The notes under the pieces are model-generated. The model was not told where the DNA came from. It worked only from the letters and a program-made list of their open reading frames with translations, and searched no databases. Below are positions 32,201-44,364 of a stretch of 64,000 bases of DNA, piece by piece. The stretch is from assembly GCF_039555335.1 (NCBI RefSeq), contig NC_092637.1, forward strand, positions 44,533,613-44,597,612, read 5' to 3'. Source of the stretch: Amphiura filiformis (taxonomy: Eukaryota > Echinodermata > Ophiuroidea > Amphilepidida > Amphiuridae). The position numbers were made by a program, and so were the translations under genes. Position 1 is the first letter of the stretch. Each line of letters opens with the position of its first letter.

Positions 32201-34079
32201 ATAGCAGACAAATAAAAAACATAAATCAATATCCTCCAACAACTTGCATTCACACATTTTTGTCAAACCTTTGGAAAACACCTTGCTATCTACTGAAGAT
32301 AGCAGACAAATAAAAAACATAAATCAATATCCTCCAATAACTTGCATTCACACATTTTTGTCAAACATTTGGAAAACCCTTGCTATCTACTGAAGATAGC
32401 AGACAAATAAAAAACATAAATCAATATCCTCCAATAACTTGCATTCACACATTTTTGTCAAACATTTTGGAAAACCCCTTGCTATCTACTGAAGATATCA
32501 GACAAATAAAAAACATAAATCAATATCCTCCAATAACTTGCATTCACACATTTTTGTCAAACATTTTGGAAAACCCCTTGCTATCTACTGAAGATAGCAG
32601 ACAAATAAAAAACATAAATCAATATCCTCCAATAACTTGCATTCACACATTTTTGTCAAACATTTTGAAAACCCTTGCTATCTACTGAAGATAGCAGACA
32701 AATAAAAACATAAATCAATATCCTCCAATAACTTGCATTCACACATTTTTGTCAAACATTTTGGAAAACCCCTTGCTATCTACTGAAGATAGCAGACAAA
32801 TAAAAACATAAATCAATATCCTCCAATAACTTGCATTCACACATTTTTGTCAAACATTTTGAAAACCCCTTGCTATCTACTGAAGATAGCAGACAAATAA
32901 AAAACATAAATCAATATCCTCCAATAACTTGCATTCACACATTTTTGTCAAACATTTTGGAAAACCCCTTGCTATCTACTGAAGATAGCAGACAAATAAA
33001 AAACATAAATCCTCCAATAATTTGCATTCACACATTCACACGTTTAGAAAACCCCATTCTATATATCTACCGTACTGAAGATAGCAGACAAATAAAGAAC
33101 ATAAATCAGTAGTCTCCAATAACTTGCATTCACATCTTTTGTCAAACCTTTTAGAAAACCCCTTGCTATCTACTGAAGATAGCAGACAAATAAAAACATA
33201 AATCAATATCCTCCAACAACTTGCATTCACACATTTTTGTCAAACCTTTGGAAAACACCTTGCTATCTACTGAAGATAGCAGACAAATAAAAAACATAAA
33301 TCAATATCCTCCAATAACTTGCATTCACACATTTTTGTCAAACATTTTGAAAACCCTTGCTATCTACTGAAGATAGCAGACAAATAAAAAACATAAATCA
33401 ATATCCTCCAATAACTTGCATTCACACTTTTTTGTCAAACATTTTGGAAAACCCCTTGCTATCTACTGAAGATATCAGACAAATAAAAAACATAAATCAA
33501 TATCCTCCAATAACTTGCATTCACACATTTTTGTCAAACATTTTGAAAACCCTTGCTATCTACTGAAGATAGCAGACAAATAAAAACATAAATCAATATC
33601 CTCCAATAACTTGCATTCACACATTTTTGTCAAACATTTTGGAAAACCCCTTGCTATCTACTGAAGATAGCAGACAAATAAAAAACATAAATCAATATCC
33701 TCCAATAACTTGCATTCACACATTTTTGTCAAACATTTTGAAAACCCTTGCTATCTACTGAAGATAGCAGACAAATAAAAAACATAAATCAATATCCTCC
33801 AATAACTTGCATTCACACATTTTTGTCAAACATTTTGGAAAACCCCTTGCTATCTACTGAAGATAGCAGACAAATAAAAAACATAAATCAATATCCTCCA
33901 ATAACTTGCATTCACACATTTTTGTCAAACATTTTGGAAAACCCCTTGCTATCTACTGAAGATAGCAGACAAATAAAAAACATAAATCAATATCCTCCAA
34001 GAACTTGCATTCCCCCCCTTTTTTCTCAAACATTTTGGAAAACCCCTTGCTATCTACTGAAGATATCAGACAAATGAAA
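29250..34079 (+). repeat. 99-bp satellite array, roughly 49 units
   Basis: The unit contains CCCCTTGCTATCTACTGAAG, ATAGCAGACAAATAAAAAAC, ATAAATCAATATCCTCCAA, TAACTTGCATTCACACATTT and TTGTCAAACATTTTGGAAAA. Each unit has a small hairpin GCTATCT-ACTGA-AGATAGC. Left units carry AACTTGAATTC and right ones AACTTGCATTC, so the array has regional subfamilies. Because 99 is a multiple of three, 33-residue repeat frames stay open over several units; I do not consider them genes. Longer-range repeats of about 674 bp and 978 bp are also visible. Confidence 0.95.
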
Positions 34080-36475
34080 CTAGAGCGGTTACCGCACCAT
34101 AGCTGAACCATGTGACTTCGACAGCATATTGTGGTATAGGCGTAGGCCGATCGAAGCAACTTCAAATCTGACCTGACCTTTGACCTCAGATGACCTTTGC
34201 AGTTTTATACTTGTGGAAGTGTCAGGGATTGTTTTCCCTGAGTTACAGCATGATCAGATCAATTTTAAATTTGACCTGACCTTTGACCTTGGATGACCTT
34301 TGCGGTTTTATACTCCCCATGTGTCAGGGATCATTTTTTCCAAGTTTACAGCCCGATTGGATCAACTCTAAATTTGACCTGACCTTTGACCTCAGATGAC
34401 CTTTGCAGTTTCATACTCCCCAAATGCCGCGGATTGTTTCCCCCAGTTACAGGCACATCGGAGCGACTTAAAATTTGACCTGACCTTTGACCTAACATGA
34501 CGGCTTGACCTTTGCGGTTTCATACTACCCAAGTGTCGGATCATTTTCTCCCAAGTTACAGCCCAATCGGAACAACTTAAAATTTGACCTGCCCTTTGAC
34601 CTCAGATGACCTTTGCTGTTTCGTACTCCCCAAGTGCCGGGGATTGTTTTCCCAGAGTTACAGCCACATCGGAGCAGTTTTAACCTTTGACCTTGGATAA
34701 CCTCAGATGATGTTTCATGATCCCCTTATATCAAGGATTATTTGTACAAGGATTATTTGTGCTAAGTTGTAGCTCAATCGGATTATTTCAAAATGTTGGT
34801 AGCAACTATAGGCCTATAGCATTTACCTTGTAGCCTTAGTGTGTATGTATTGATTTTCATAAATGCATCATGGGAAGGAATAACATTTGACCACCAAGCC
34901 CCCACCGCACAAGTATTCACCATTATTGCGCAATCAGAGGCAACTATAGCATTTACCACATACCCTTAGTGTGTATTTTCATAAATGCATCATGGGACAC
35001 TGTAATTTCCTGTGATCTAAATACTAACCACAAAATGGGCTATTGCACTGGGCGATCTTAGACATGTCCAGTTTGGTCCTTACTGTGGTTTAATAAGATA
35101 CTGTTTTAATAATACTTTGGGAATTTCACAATATTTGCTTAGCTTTTATAATGTAAAAATAAAATAACATTATAAGAAGTTGCTGTAACCTTCAAAACAG
35201 CATATTTGCATTTTGGTCAAAATACATGGTCAAAAAATTGACCCAAAAGTTAACTATTGGGCCTGTTTTGTACAATTTCTGTCAGTTTAGATTAAAAGTT
35301 GCCATTTTTATGTGGGCCAGCACAAGTGTGGCATAATAGATAAGTGGATGACTTTCTATAACATCAATTTTGTGCACATAAGAGAATTTAAGGTGCCCAG
35401 TGGTGTCGCGCGTAACTGGACACCAAATCATTTGGTGTCCAGTTATGACTGACAATAACAAGCTATCTGTAATTATGTCATACTTTGAAAAGTGTATTTG
35501 ACCTGCAAATTTATCTAAACATATCACACTGTTGTTTTAAGTATTCATTGTTTATCAGATACCCAATTTTTAAAAATTATGACATATTATTCATTTTCAT
35601 GTGTCGGTCATAACTCGGTGTCCAGTTTGTCGTACAATATCCAGCTTTAACTTTAATTCAACTTATTTTGCAATTTCCATTTGTCAGTCATATATTTAAA
35701 CATGTCATAATATATCATTTGAAGTATTTGTTGTTTACAAATTACCCCATTTTCAAAAAATATAGCACATTTTGCATTTTTACATGTCGGTCATAACGTC
35801 CTTCATAACGCGGACACCAAAATATGTACTTTGCGTAAGCGCTGTCTTTGTTAACAGATGTTTTGTCTCTAACATTTCTTTCATAATACAGTTTTAGTAT
35901 ACATCCTATTCACTCAATAAGACCAAAAACTAGAGCGGTTACCGCACCATATAAAGCATGGGGATTTGGCAGTATATTGTGATATATATATATATCTTTA
36001 TAACCCCTTAATGCCCTTAAATGAATATTAAAATATTTTAAACATGTTTAGAATGTCATAAAGATCATTGTATTTAAATATCAGCTCAATTGGAGCATTT
36101 TTGACAACTTGACCTTTGACCCCTTTATGACCCCTTAATGACCTTAAGTGAATATTAAAATATTTTAAACATGTTTAGAATGTCATAAGGATCATTGCAT
36201 ATAAATTTCAGCTCGATTGGAGCATTTTTGTTAAAATGACCTTTTTTGACCCCTGTGACCCCTTGGATGACCTCTGATTTTAGGAAATATTTTTATTATA
36301 TTCTTTACTTCTTTCTCTTTTATTTGACACCACTTGGGGGTTCATACCTTCGTGGCATTTAAAGATATGTCCATTTCAGACCAAATGGTTGGTAAGTAAG
36401 TAAGTAAGTAAGCAAGTAAGTAAGCAAGTAAGTAACATACACTCATATAGGCTGATACCATTTCATGGTTCAGCA
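34080..36475 (-). mobile_element. Helitron2/Helentron-like non-autonomous element(s), compound
   Basis: Read on the minus strand the termini are GCGGTAACCGC hairpin + T + CTAG|T at plus position 34080 (hairpin 34085-34095) and again at 35930 (hairpin 35935-35945). The other end is TGCTGAACCATG at 36475. Just inside the hairpin end lies CATGGTTCAGC, the complement of the far end, an asymmetric terminal inverted repeat. The interior holds roughly 135-bp tandem repeats (GACCTGACCTTTGACCT and GACCCCTTAATGACCTTAAA) and (GTAA)n near 36390-36435. Positions 34800-35900 carry other repeats (ATGCATCATGGGA and GGTGTCCAGTT) without genes. No Rep/helicase frame is visible. Confidence 0.65.
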
Positions 36476-36571
36476 AAAACATAAATCAATATCCTCCCAA
36501 TAACTTGCATTCACACATTTTATCAAACTTGGAAAACCCCTTGCTATCTACTGAAGATAGCAGACAAATAA
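36476..36571 (+). repeat. Single satellite unit between two Helitron-like elements
   Basis: One 99-bp-type unit, from AAAACATAAATCAATATCC to AGATAGCAGACAAATAA. It resumes at exactly the unit position where the main array stops at 34079. Confidence 0.85.
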
Positions 36572-37292
36572 CTAGAGCGGTTACCGCACCATAGCTGAAC
36601 CATGGGGCTGTGGCAGTATATTGTGGTACATGTATATATATCACCCACCCCTTTATGACCCCTTAATGACCTTAAATGAATATTAAATTATTTTAAACAT
36701 GTTTAGAATGTCATAAGGATCATTGCATTTAAATTTCAGCTCAATTGAACCATTTTGAAAACTTGACCTTTGACCCCTTTATTGACCCCTTAATGACCTT
36801 AAATGAATTTTAAAATATTTTAAACATGTTTAGAATGTCTTAAAGATCATTGCATTTAGGCCTAAATATCAGCTCAATTGGAGCATTTTTGGAAACTTGA
36901 CCTTTGACCCCTTTATGACCCCTTAATGACCTTAAATGAATATTAAAATATTTTAAACATGTTTAGAATGTCATAAGGATCATTGCATATAAATTTCAGC
37001 TTAATTGGAGCATTTTTGGTTAAAATGACCTTTTTTGACCCCTGTGACCCCTTGGATGACCTCTGACGTTAGGAAATATTTTTATCATATTCTTTACTTC
37101 TTTCCCTTTCATTTGACACCATTTGGGGGTTCATACCTTCGTGGCATTTCAAGGTATGTCCATTTCAGACTAAATGGTTGGTAAGTAAGTGAGTAAGTAA
37201 GTAAGTAAGTAAGTAAGTAAGCAAGTAAGTAAGCAAGTAAGTAAGTAAGTAACATACACTCATATAGGCTGAGACCATTTCATGGTTCAGCA
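36572..37292 (-). mobile_element. Helitron2/Helentron-like non-autonomous element
   Basis: CTAG at 36572-36575 followed by the hairpin GCGGTTACCGC (36577-36587), the subterminal GCTGAACCATG and the far end CATGGTTCAGCA at 37292. Three to four units of a roughly 130-bp repeat (TTAAACATGTTTAGAATGTC, ATAAGGATCATTGCAT and AGCTCAATTGGAGCATTTT) precede (GTAA)n at 37182-37251. Short and clean enough to serve as a family reference. Confidence 0.75.
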
Positions 37293-37875
37293 AAAAAACA
37301 TAAATCAATAGCCTCCAATAACTTGAATTCACACATTTTTGTCAAACCTTTTAGAAAACCCCTTGCTATCTACTGAAGATATCAGACAAATAAAAAACAT
37401 AAATCAATACCCTCCCAATAACTTGCATTCACACATTTTATCAAACTTGGAAAACCCCTTGCTATCTACTGAAGATAGCAGACAAATAAAAAACATAAAT
37501 CAGTAGCCTCCAATAACTTGAATTCACACATTTTGTCAAACTTGGAAAACCCCTTGCTATCTACTGGAGATAGCAGACAAATAAAAAACATAAATCAATA
37601 TCCTCCAATAACTTGTATTCACACATTTTATCAAACCTTTTGGAAAACGCCTTGCTATCTACTGAAGATAGCAGACAAATAAAAAAAACACAAATAATTA
37701 TCCTCCAATAACTTAAATTCACATATTTTTGTAAAACCTTTTCGAAAACCTTCTGCTATCTCCTGATGATAGCAGACAAATAAAAACAAATCAGTTACCT
37801 CCAATAACTTGAATTCACCCTTTTGTCCTTTTGATAAACCCCTTGCTATCTATTGAAGATAAGAGATAAATAGCA
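37293..37875 (+). repeat. Satellite array continued, decaying units
   Basis: About six 99-bp units; the last ones are increasingly divergent (CTGCTATCTCCTGATGATAG, CTATTGAAGATAAGAGATAA). A last relic, CCCTGCTGTCTACTGATGAT, is seen at about 38126-38150. Confidence 0.9.
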
Positions 37876-39061
37876 AACCAGGCATTTCCAATTTCTTGAA
37901 TTCAAACCAATAAAATGGTATTTTGGTATATGGGGGGGGGTGCGTGTGGGGTAGGTGCGTGAACAAAGAAAGTTCGTTTTTCATCTTATCAAACTTGTAT
38001 AGAACCTTAGTATCTACTCAAGATAGCAAAAGTGAGAGAAAATGTCTTTCTAATTCTGAAAGGGGGATGATTGAGAAAGTTTATTTTGGTATTTTCACGC
38101 CTTTTATTAAACCAGTTGGAAAATCCCCTGCTGTCTACTGATGATAGCAGATAATTAAAGTGGTATTTGAGGCATTTTGGAAGTGCGCTATGAATGTTTA
38201 AACATACAGTTTTCAAAAGCTCATTAATAAATTATGTAATGTTTGCCAGTGGAAATTGATGCATATGTTTAGAGTACTTTTATTTTGGATGCTTTTGCAT
38301 TGAAACTTGGTCAAAGTGTTTTAATAATTATCATGATTATGTTCTATAAATAAATGTATTTATATATAGTCTAGCCGCCTAAAATTGTGCATAATTAGTT
38401 TGCATTTATGCAAATTAGCTCATTAATTATGCAATTTAGAGGGTGGCTAGACAATATAATACATTAGAACACATTAGAAACACTTACAGCAAGTTCCAAG
38501 GTAAAAATGTGCAAAATAAAAGTAGGGCTATACCCGGGTACTCTAACCATTAATGTTTTGATTTTTAGCAAATATTGGCAAAAATTACATATTATTATCA
38601 AGGAACCAATTGGGGATGAGGCTATCACTTCTTCGTTCATAACTTCAAAATGGGATTATAAGGCCTAAAATTGCACCATAAATATAAAAAATATGAACTT
38701 CTGATGCCAAAATGTCCATTTTGATAGGAAAAAGTAGACCCGGTGAGGCTGTTGATCAGGTAACCCATCTTTAATAATAATTCGGTTTCCTCTAAAGTTG
38801 TTACTAAAACCAATAAAATGGTCTTTTGTGTGAGGGGGGAATGCCGGGGGGGGGGGGCACTGGAATCATATGGAAAACTTTGGTGCATCTACTCACGCCA
38901 CTTTCAAAAGGTCTTTTTAGCACAGGAAATTCTAGTAAAATGTTGACTTTTCTACCTATCTTCAACCACTACAGGAAAACGAAAAATGTTTTTAAATATC
39001 TTCGCTCGGTATTAAAAACTTTGATATAGCTACTTTCAAATAATATAAATTATAAATGCAT
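37876..39061. other. No gene seen; relic repeats
   Basis: Contains the last satellite relic, a 94-bp foldback at 38363-38456 (TATATAGTCTAGCC / GGCTAGACAATATA, with an octamer-like ATGCAAAT at its centre), and a repeated block ACCAATAAAATGGT near 37910 and 38809, each followed by a G-run. Nothing coding is evident. Confidence 0.55.
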
Positions 39062-40648
39062 TGGCCGGTATTCACAAAAGAAGACTAAGGGTCGGTTCAT
39101 AGTGCATATTCGAAGGCGAATATTCGGCTTCGAATACTTTTTGTGACGTCAAAATATATACGGCAACGAATAAAATATGAGTTGGATCGGATTAAATATC
39201 GCTCAACTGATAGCGAGATACTATTGATTTATATGAAAGGCTCGAGGTCACCTGAATATCGTTCGACGAACGATGATTTCAAAAATCCCCAATGATTTTG
39301 ACATCCTCTCAAGACTGCAAACCCGATTCTGCCATTTTTTAATTCGCGGACCTATTTTCTCAATAATTATAAAAAATGCGACTTTTTTTGTAAAAATGCG
39401 ACGAATTTATGTATAGGCTTTCCACTTTTATTTAAGCTATAATTCGCCACTCTTTCTGATTAATAAGTCTAAAGACCAGCCCAAAATACCTCAAATAGTT
39501 TCTGCCTCCACCCCGGTTCAGAGGATGATTTGAGCACTTCCCACCACGCCACTGTGTTGACTCGCGGTTAGCACAGCTGTGTGAGTGAACATGACACCAC
39601 TGCTCGCACATTGCATTGACGGGCATGGTTAAATTTGAATTTGGACTGATATATTTACAATAAAAACGCATTCAAAATGCTAGCCGAGTTCACATTTTAT
39701 GTTACCTACAGAAGGTGTGAATTATCCTTTATGCATACATCACTTTTGTTCTGAAATCGACCAAGTACATTAATAATGACACACGCACAATATTCTTAAA
39801 CAACATCTTTTGCACAGAATTCAATGGGATTTGAAAAGTAAAGTGGCAGTTTAAACTCTAGTGATAACACGTTTGCAGTGCATGATGGGGCTTCCTTAAA
39901 TCATCCTCTGACCCCGGTTTTACATAAATAATGTTTGGCCCCAGTTCTAGGTCCCCATATGCATCTGCCCCTGGCAGAGGATGTGAGGGTCTGGGGTGGT
40001 AAATCATTGGTTATTGATATAAAATGCGTTTGCCACGGAGGTTCACCCATTTTTGTAATCTTTTCCGCAGTAGCGGAATTCTTGACGTTTTTGGGCACCT
40101 ATAAACGATGTTATAGTGGGCGGAATAAAGATGTAATGCGTTCAGTCAAATTCATAATTATAATTAATAATTAAGAGGGCAAAATAAGTAACATGTAGGA
40201 ATGGATATATAGCGCTTTGCAATGAATATCTTCATAAACTATGCAGAACAACCAAAACCACGAGCGTTGGTACCCTATCATTGCGTGTTCTTTTAAAAAA
40301 TTTCTTGTTTATTTCTATAATTTGTGAATCAGTCATTAAAACACACTTAGGCCCTAGCAATGTAGGCCTACACAAGTTCGGAACGAGACTTTTTATCTTT
40401 TGACGCGTATTTCGGTCGAATGCCGAAATTGATTGCTCAATGAATCATGAAATGAGAGCAATACTACTTTGATGATACCGATCTCAAGTGGATATCAGCC
40501 AATGAAAAAAGTATTTACCGGAAATATATTTGTGGGAGTTGAATTTTGTTGAACTCGACAGATATATATTTGGTGGGTCACCGTTGGTAGTCTCATATAT
40601 AACACTTGTGAGGGCTGTCATATTTGTCGTCGCTTCAATCACATCTGA

Positions 40649-40820
<172 letters not shown>

Positions 40821-40943
40821 TCTATTGCCTCATTCATTTCTTGATTTGCTTCGCAGTTGAAACCTGCAAGAAGGTATGGCTCAACCTCCGCGCCGGTTAC
40901 AGGCAGGTCGTAAATGCCCCGAAAAGCAAATCTTTTTGACTCT

Positions 40944-41451
40944 CAGGGGCGTAACCAGACCTGACCTTCCGGGGGGCAAGATTGAAAAATTTCCCAATTT
41001 CTGATCAAAAGTTTTAGCATTTATGTTCGAGAGAAAGCTCGCTTGCCGCGAAGCGTTAAACGGGTGGAGTCGGTGGGGTCCAGGGGCAAAGCCCAGGTGG
41101 GGTCAAGGGGGCTGAGCGCCATGAAGCTCCTGGTTTTTGGCATATTAGAAAATATCAGTGTTTCAGAGTACAAATTTCACAATGATAGATATAGATCTTC
41201 TTCTCTCTTTCTTTCACTTTTTTCTTCGCCCTTGAGTCCCTTCCCCTTTTCTCTTCTCCCTTCCCCCATTTCTTCCCTCTTTTTTTTTCTTCTTTCCCCT
41301 TTCTCTTCCCTCTTTCTTTCCCTTTTTCTTTCCCTTTTTTCTCTTCTCCCTCCCCCTTTCTCCCTTTCCCCCTTCCCAATTTTTTACTCTTCTTCCAGGT
41401 TTTTTGTGTCCGGGGCAGCTTGCACCCCGGCCCCCACTGGTTACGCCACTG
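40944..41451. mobile_element. hAT-like element, CAGGGGCGTAACCA ends
   Basis: CAGGGGCGTAACCA and TGGTTACGCCACTG are inverted with two mismatches. The interior is a long CT-rich tract (TTCCCTTT, CTTCTCCC), which creates open frames on both strands that I do not regard as genes. I found no convincing 8-bp duplication. Confidence 0.6.
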
Positions 41452-41727
41452 CTCCTATTTAGACCCATTTATACAGACATTAAATCATGACAATAGTTAA
41501 ATGGAGTTTACCTATTATGATTTTATTAACTTCGTTAAAGAAATTCTCTAAATTTTGCTTACCTTGGTCAACGGGCAATACTTGTTAACAGTCGGGCAAC
41601 GCTGTGAACTGTAGAAATATATCTTTCTCCGGTTCATAGTTTTATATTCGAAGCCGCATATATTTTGACGCCCAAAACGTATTCGAAGCCGAATATTCGC
41701 CTTCGAATATTCACTTTGAACCAGCCT

Positions 41728-43984
41728 TAACTTTAGTCCTGGATTATCGCTAGTCCGGGACTAGTTAGTCCTGGTCTAAGGATGATCCACGGACCAGGAC
41801 TAATTGGTATTCACAAAAGCTGGACTAACAAGTCCAGGCCTAACTCGCGATCTGAAAGTTAATCCGCGGACTAACTTTTCAGATTGCGCGTTAGGCCTGG
41901 ACTAACGCGAGATCTAAAGGTCAATCCACGGACTAATTGAACTGCACATGCGCAACAGCGTCGTCAGAGGCCGCACATCATCGATCGCGGTTTTTTTAAT
42001 GGTAGCTCGATAAGGATGTAACAAGAAATCAATCTTGAAACACCCTGTTTACTGTTATACATTAATACATATTTATTTATGTGTTTATATTTACGTATGT
42101 GTTTTCTTTCTTTATAGGCTATTTTCTTTTTAATTTAAAGTAGGCCAACGGGATTTTGAAAGAACGGCTGCCAAAACAAATAGTTACATTAAACAAGTAA
42201 AGGTAGGCCCTGCGTTTATACAGTAGGCCTAGTGCCTATTTAGTAGCATGGATAGTAATAGTAGGCTTTATATAGCGTATATAAAAGTGAAGGGCGGAGG
42301 GGCAGTAACAGGGGAGTTATTGCCAGAAAGAGCGGATCCAGGTTTGACAAATTTTACCTACTCGTGCTTCGCTCACCCCAATTTTCACAGCAAATTCGAC
42401 TATATTGGCAATTCTGAGATGAGCTCGAGGGATATGATCGATCGGAGTTGTAAAATTTTGCAACAGTTTTATCAAAATTGCCTGGTCAAAGTGAAAACAT
42501 TCACCTTTTTGAATATTTTGTGAACATTTCAGAGCAAAAACACCTTTAAATCGATTTCGCGAAACCCTCGCATGCTTTTTTGGACAGGAACACGTAGGGC
42601 CTACAACTAGTCCCGAAACCGAGTTAAAATAAGCATTTCGAGCAATATTGCGTGCATGATAAATAATTGGATATACATAATGCACATTTATTTTACTTGA
42701 TTTAGACGAAGAGCACCTTTTTGCACCATTCTGCGAATTTGTTTTGAAAAATGAAACTTTTTTGTGCGTCCCAGAAATCATCCCATATTTTACCAAATTT
42801 CCGACGAGCATTAATAACGGCAGATAGTCATACACGGGAGTACAGGGACCGTGGGAACTGGATTCGCTCCTGGTTATTGTCCGTAATGTATAGTCTACTG
42901 CAGGCAGTGCCACCGACAAGGAGGGTTAAGGGGGGGTGTTACCCCCGGGCCCGGGGTCCTAGGGGGCCCCGTAAAAAATAAAGAAAGCATACCCATCATG
43001 CAGTTATTGTTAACTACATGTATGCACACAACACAGGGGCACTCACAATAGGCAGTTGAACCCTACTGGTAGCGCTGTGCTGTACCTATACGAGATGAAC
43101 TAGTTAGCGTCATATATGAAAAAGTATATATAAAAGCTATGATTTTAGTACTTTCTCTATGTTTCAATTACTTATTCTTTTCAAAATATCTGAATTTTCA
43201 ACACGGTATAAGCTTTAATAACGGGGGCGCATACATTTTTATGAGAAAGAAATATACCATCTATATCCAAACTCCCGTGTTATTCCAATGCACATTTTGC
43301 TTCACCGGGCCGCCCTGGCTTGGTCACATTTGCAAGAGGCGTGTCACGAAACCGTAATAGGTACAAATTTAGTACTTTCTCTCAATCAAGTATGGTTTAT
43401 TCTCTACATGTCAATCTTTAAATCATTAGCATAGTCCTTATAATAACGGTGGAGCGCCTTGATGAGTAAATGACATCAAACAAAAATACCCCAAAAGCTC
43501 CGACCGTACATGTCAATAGCGTCATTATCAATTGGATTAGTCGACCGTAGCAGACAATTCGATCGCTCATTGGATTAATATTATCACGTGGGTATAAATT
43601 TGCGTTGGACAATCGATTACTATAATGGTTTAGTACTGCATATCTCGGTCTATAAAAGCAAATAAAAGATACCTCAGGGGGCCGTAAAAAGGGCCTGTGC
43701 GATCATTTTATCCCCGGACCCGTACCGGTAATGGCTCTCGGCGGCACTGACTGCAGGAAGAAAAGGGCTTTCGCGTGGTTAAGAGGAATAGGCTTACTTT
43801 GTTGTGATTTAAAATTCTGAGTAATTTAGAAATTTTGAAGATCCCAAGGGGAGCGTATATTACAGTCAAGCGGCTCTTGGCCGGGTTCTTGGCCCTTACC
43901 CCATCTCCCCTCCACCTGCTCATCAAATTTTCAATAGACATACAAGTGGAATGTCTATACATTTAACCGGGACATTTAAAAAAA
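41728..43984. other. No recognised gene; one unexplained open frame
   Basis: 41730-41960 holds repeated AGTCC/GGACT words (TAGTCCTGGTC, GGACTAACAAGTCCAGGCC) belonging to the proposed left arm. 42317-42919 is an open frame listed separately. 42930-42975 is very GC-rich (ACCCCCGGGCCCGGGGTCC). The rest shows no recognisable structure. Confidence 0.5.
42317..42919 (-). CDS. Unrecognised 200-codon open frame
   Basis: I do not recognise this frame. It encodes a basic product with several Cys residues (TCSCPKKHARVSRNRF), a hydrophobic N-terminal stretch (YLPLLMLVGNLV) and a C-terminal segment IVEFAVKIGVSEARVGKICQ that could form a helix-turn-helix-like pair of helices. It is the longest frame outside the zinc-finger genes and the LINE that is not made of a simple repeat. 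It has no visible splice partners, no promoter and no known motif, and an open stretch of 600 bases can arise by chance. Given its position it could be a relic of transposon coding sequence. Confidence 0.15.
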   Translation of the reverse strand: MSVALPAVDYTLRTITRSESSSHGPCTPVYDYLPLLMLVGNLVKYGMISGTHKKVSFFKTNSQNGAKRCSSSKSSKINVHYVYPIIYHARNIARNAYFNSVSGLVVGPTCSCPKKHARVSRNRFKGVFALKCSQNIQKGECFHFDQAILIKLLQNFTTPIDHIPRAHLRIANIVEFAVKIGVSEARVGKICQTWIRSFWQ

Positions 43985-44300
43985 ACTATTATTTTCTGGT
44001 TGTGCAATAATTATGAGCTCTGGGGGGAGGGTAACATGGGGGGGTGATATTTAGTCAGCTAAAAGGGGCACAAGCTATTTTTCCGAAGGGAAGAGGAAAG
44101 CGAGTTTTGCCACACATTCATGGGGCACCTTTTTTTAATAAAACGCTGTAAAAAGTCTTAGGAAAACAGTACGAAAAAGCTTAAATATGCGAATTCCAAA
44201 TATTTGGCATATGCATTGGGGGGATTTGGGCGGTTATTTCTTGATCTGCCATTAGGAAATCCCCGGCTCAGAATTATTGCATAGCCCGGCTAAGGACAAA
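43985..44300. repeat. Repeat with TGTGCAATAATTATGAGC end
   Basis: TTGTGCAATAATTATGAGCTC at the left and GGCTCAGAATTATTGCATAG at the right are imperfectly inverted. The block AAAGTCTTAGGAAAACAGTACG is the reverse complement of a block in 17400-18095, so the two belong to one family. Confidence 0.5.
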
Positions 44301-44364
44301 ATTCAAAGTAGGCCCCTAACCATCATCATGAAAACTTATTGCCAGCCCTGCCTTAATTAAATAA

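Noticed and set aside
30291-34077. Protein with 33-residue repeats encoded by the satellite
   Set aside because: The frames are open only because 99 is a multiple of three; indels break them every few units, and both strands are open.
29250-34079. CRISPR-like repeat array
   Set aside because: The whole 99-bp unit is conserved, with no unique spacers, in an animal genome. It is a satellite.
29250-34079. Hammerhead ribozyme core (CTGAAGA) in each satellite unit
   Set aside because: The CUGANGA-like word is present, but the following helix II and the GAAA box are not, and the bases pair in a simple hairpin instead.
41043-41468. Open frames of 74-139 codons on both strands
   Set aside because: They lie in the CT-rich interior of a transposon and show only Ser/Phe/Pro or Lys/Gly/Glu composition.
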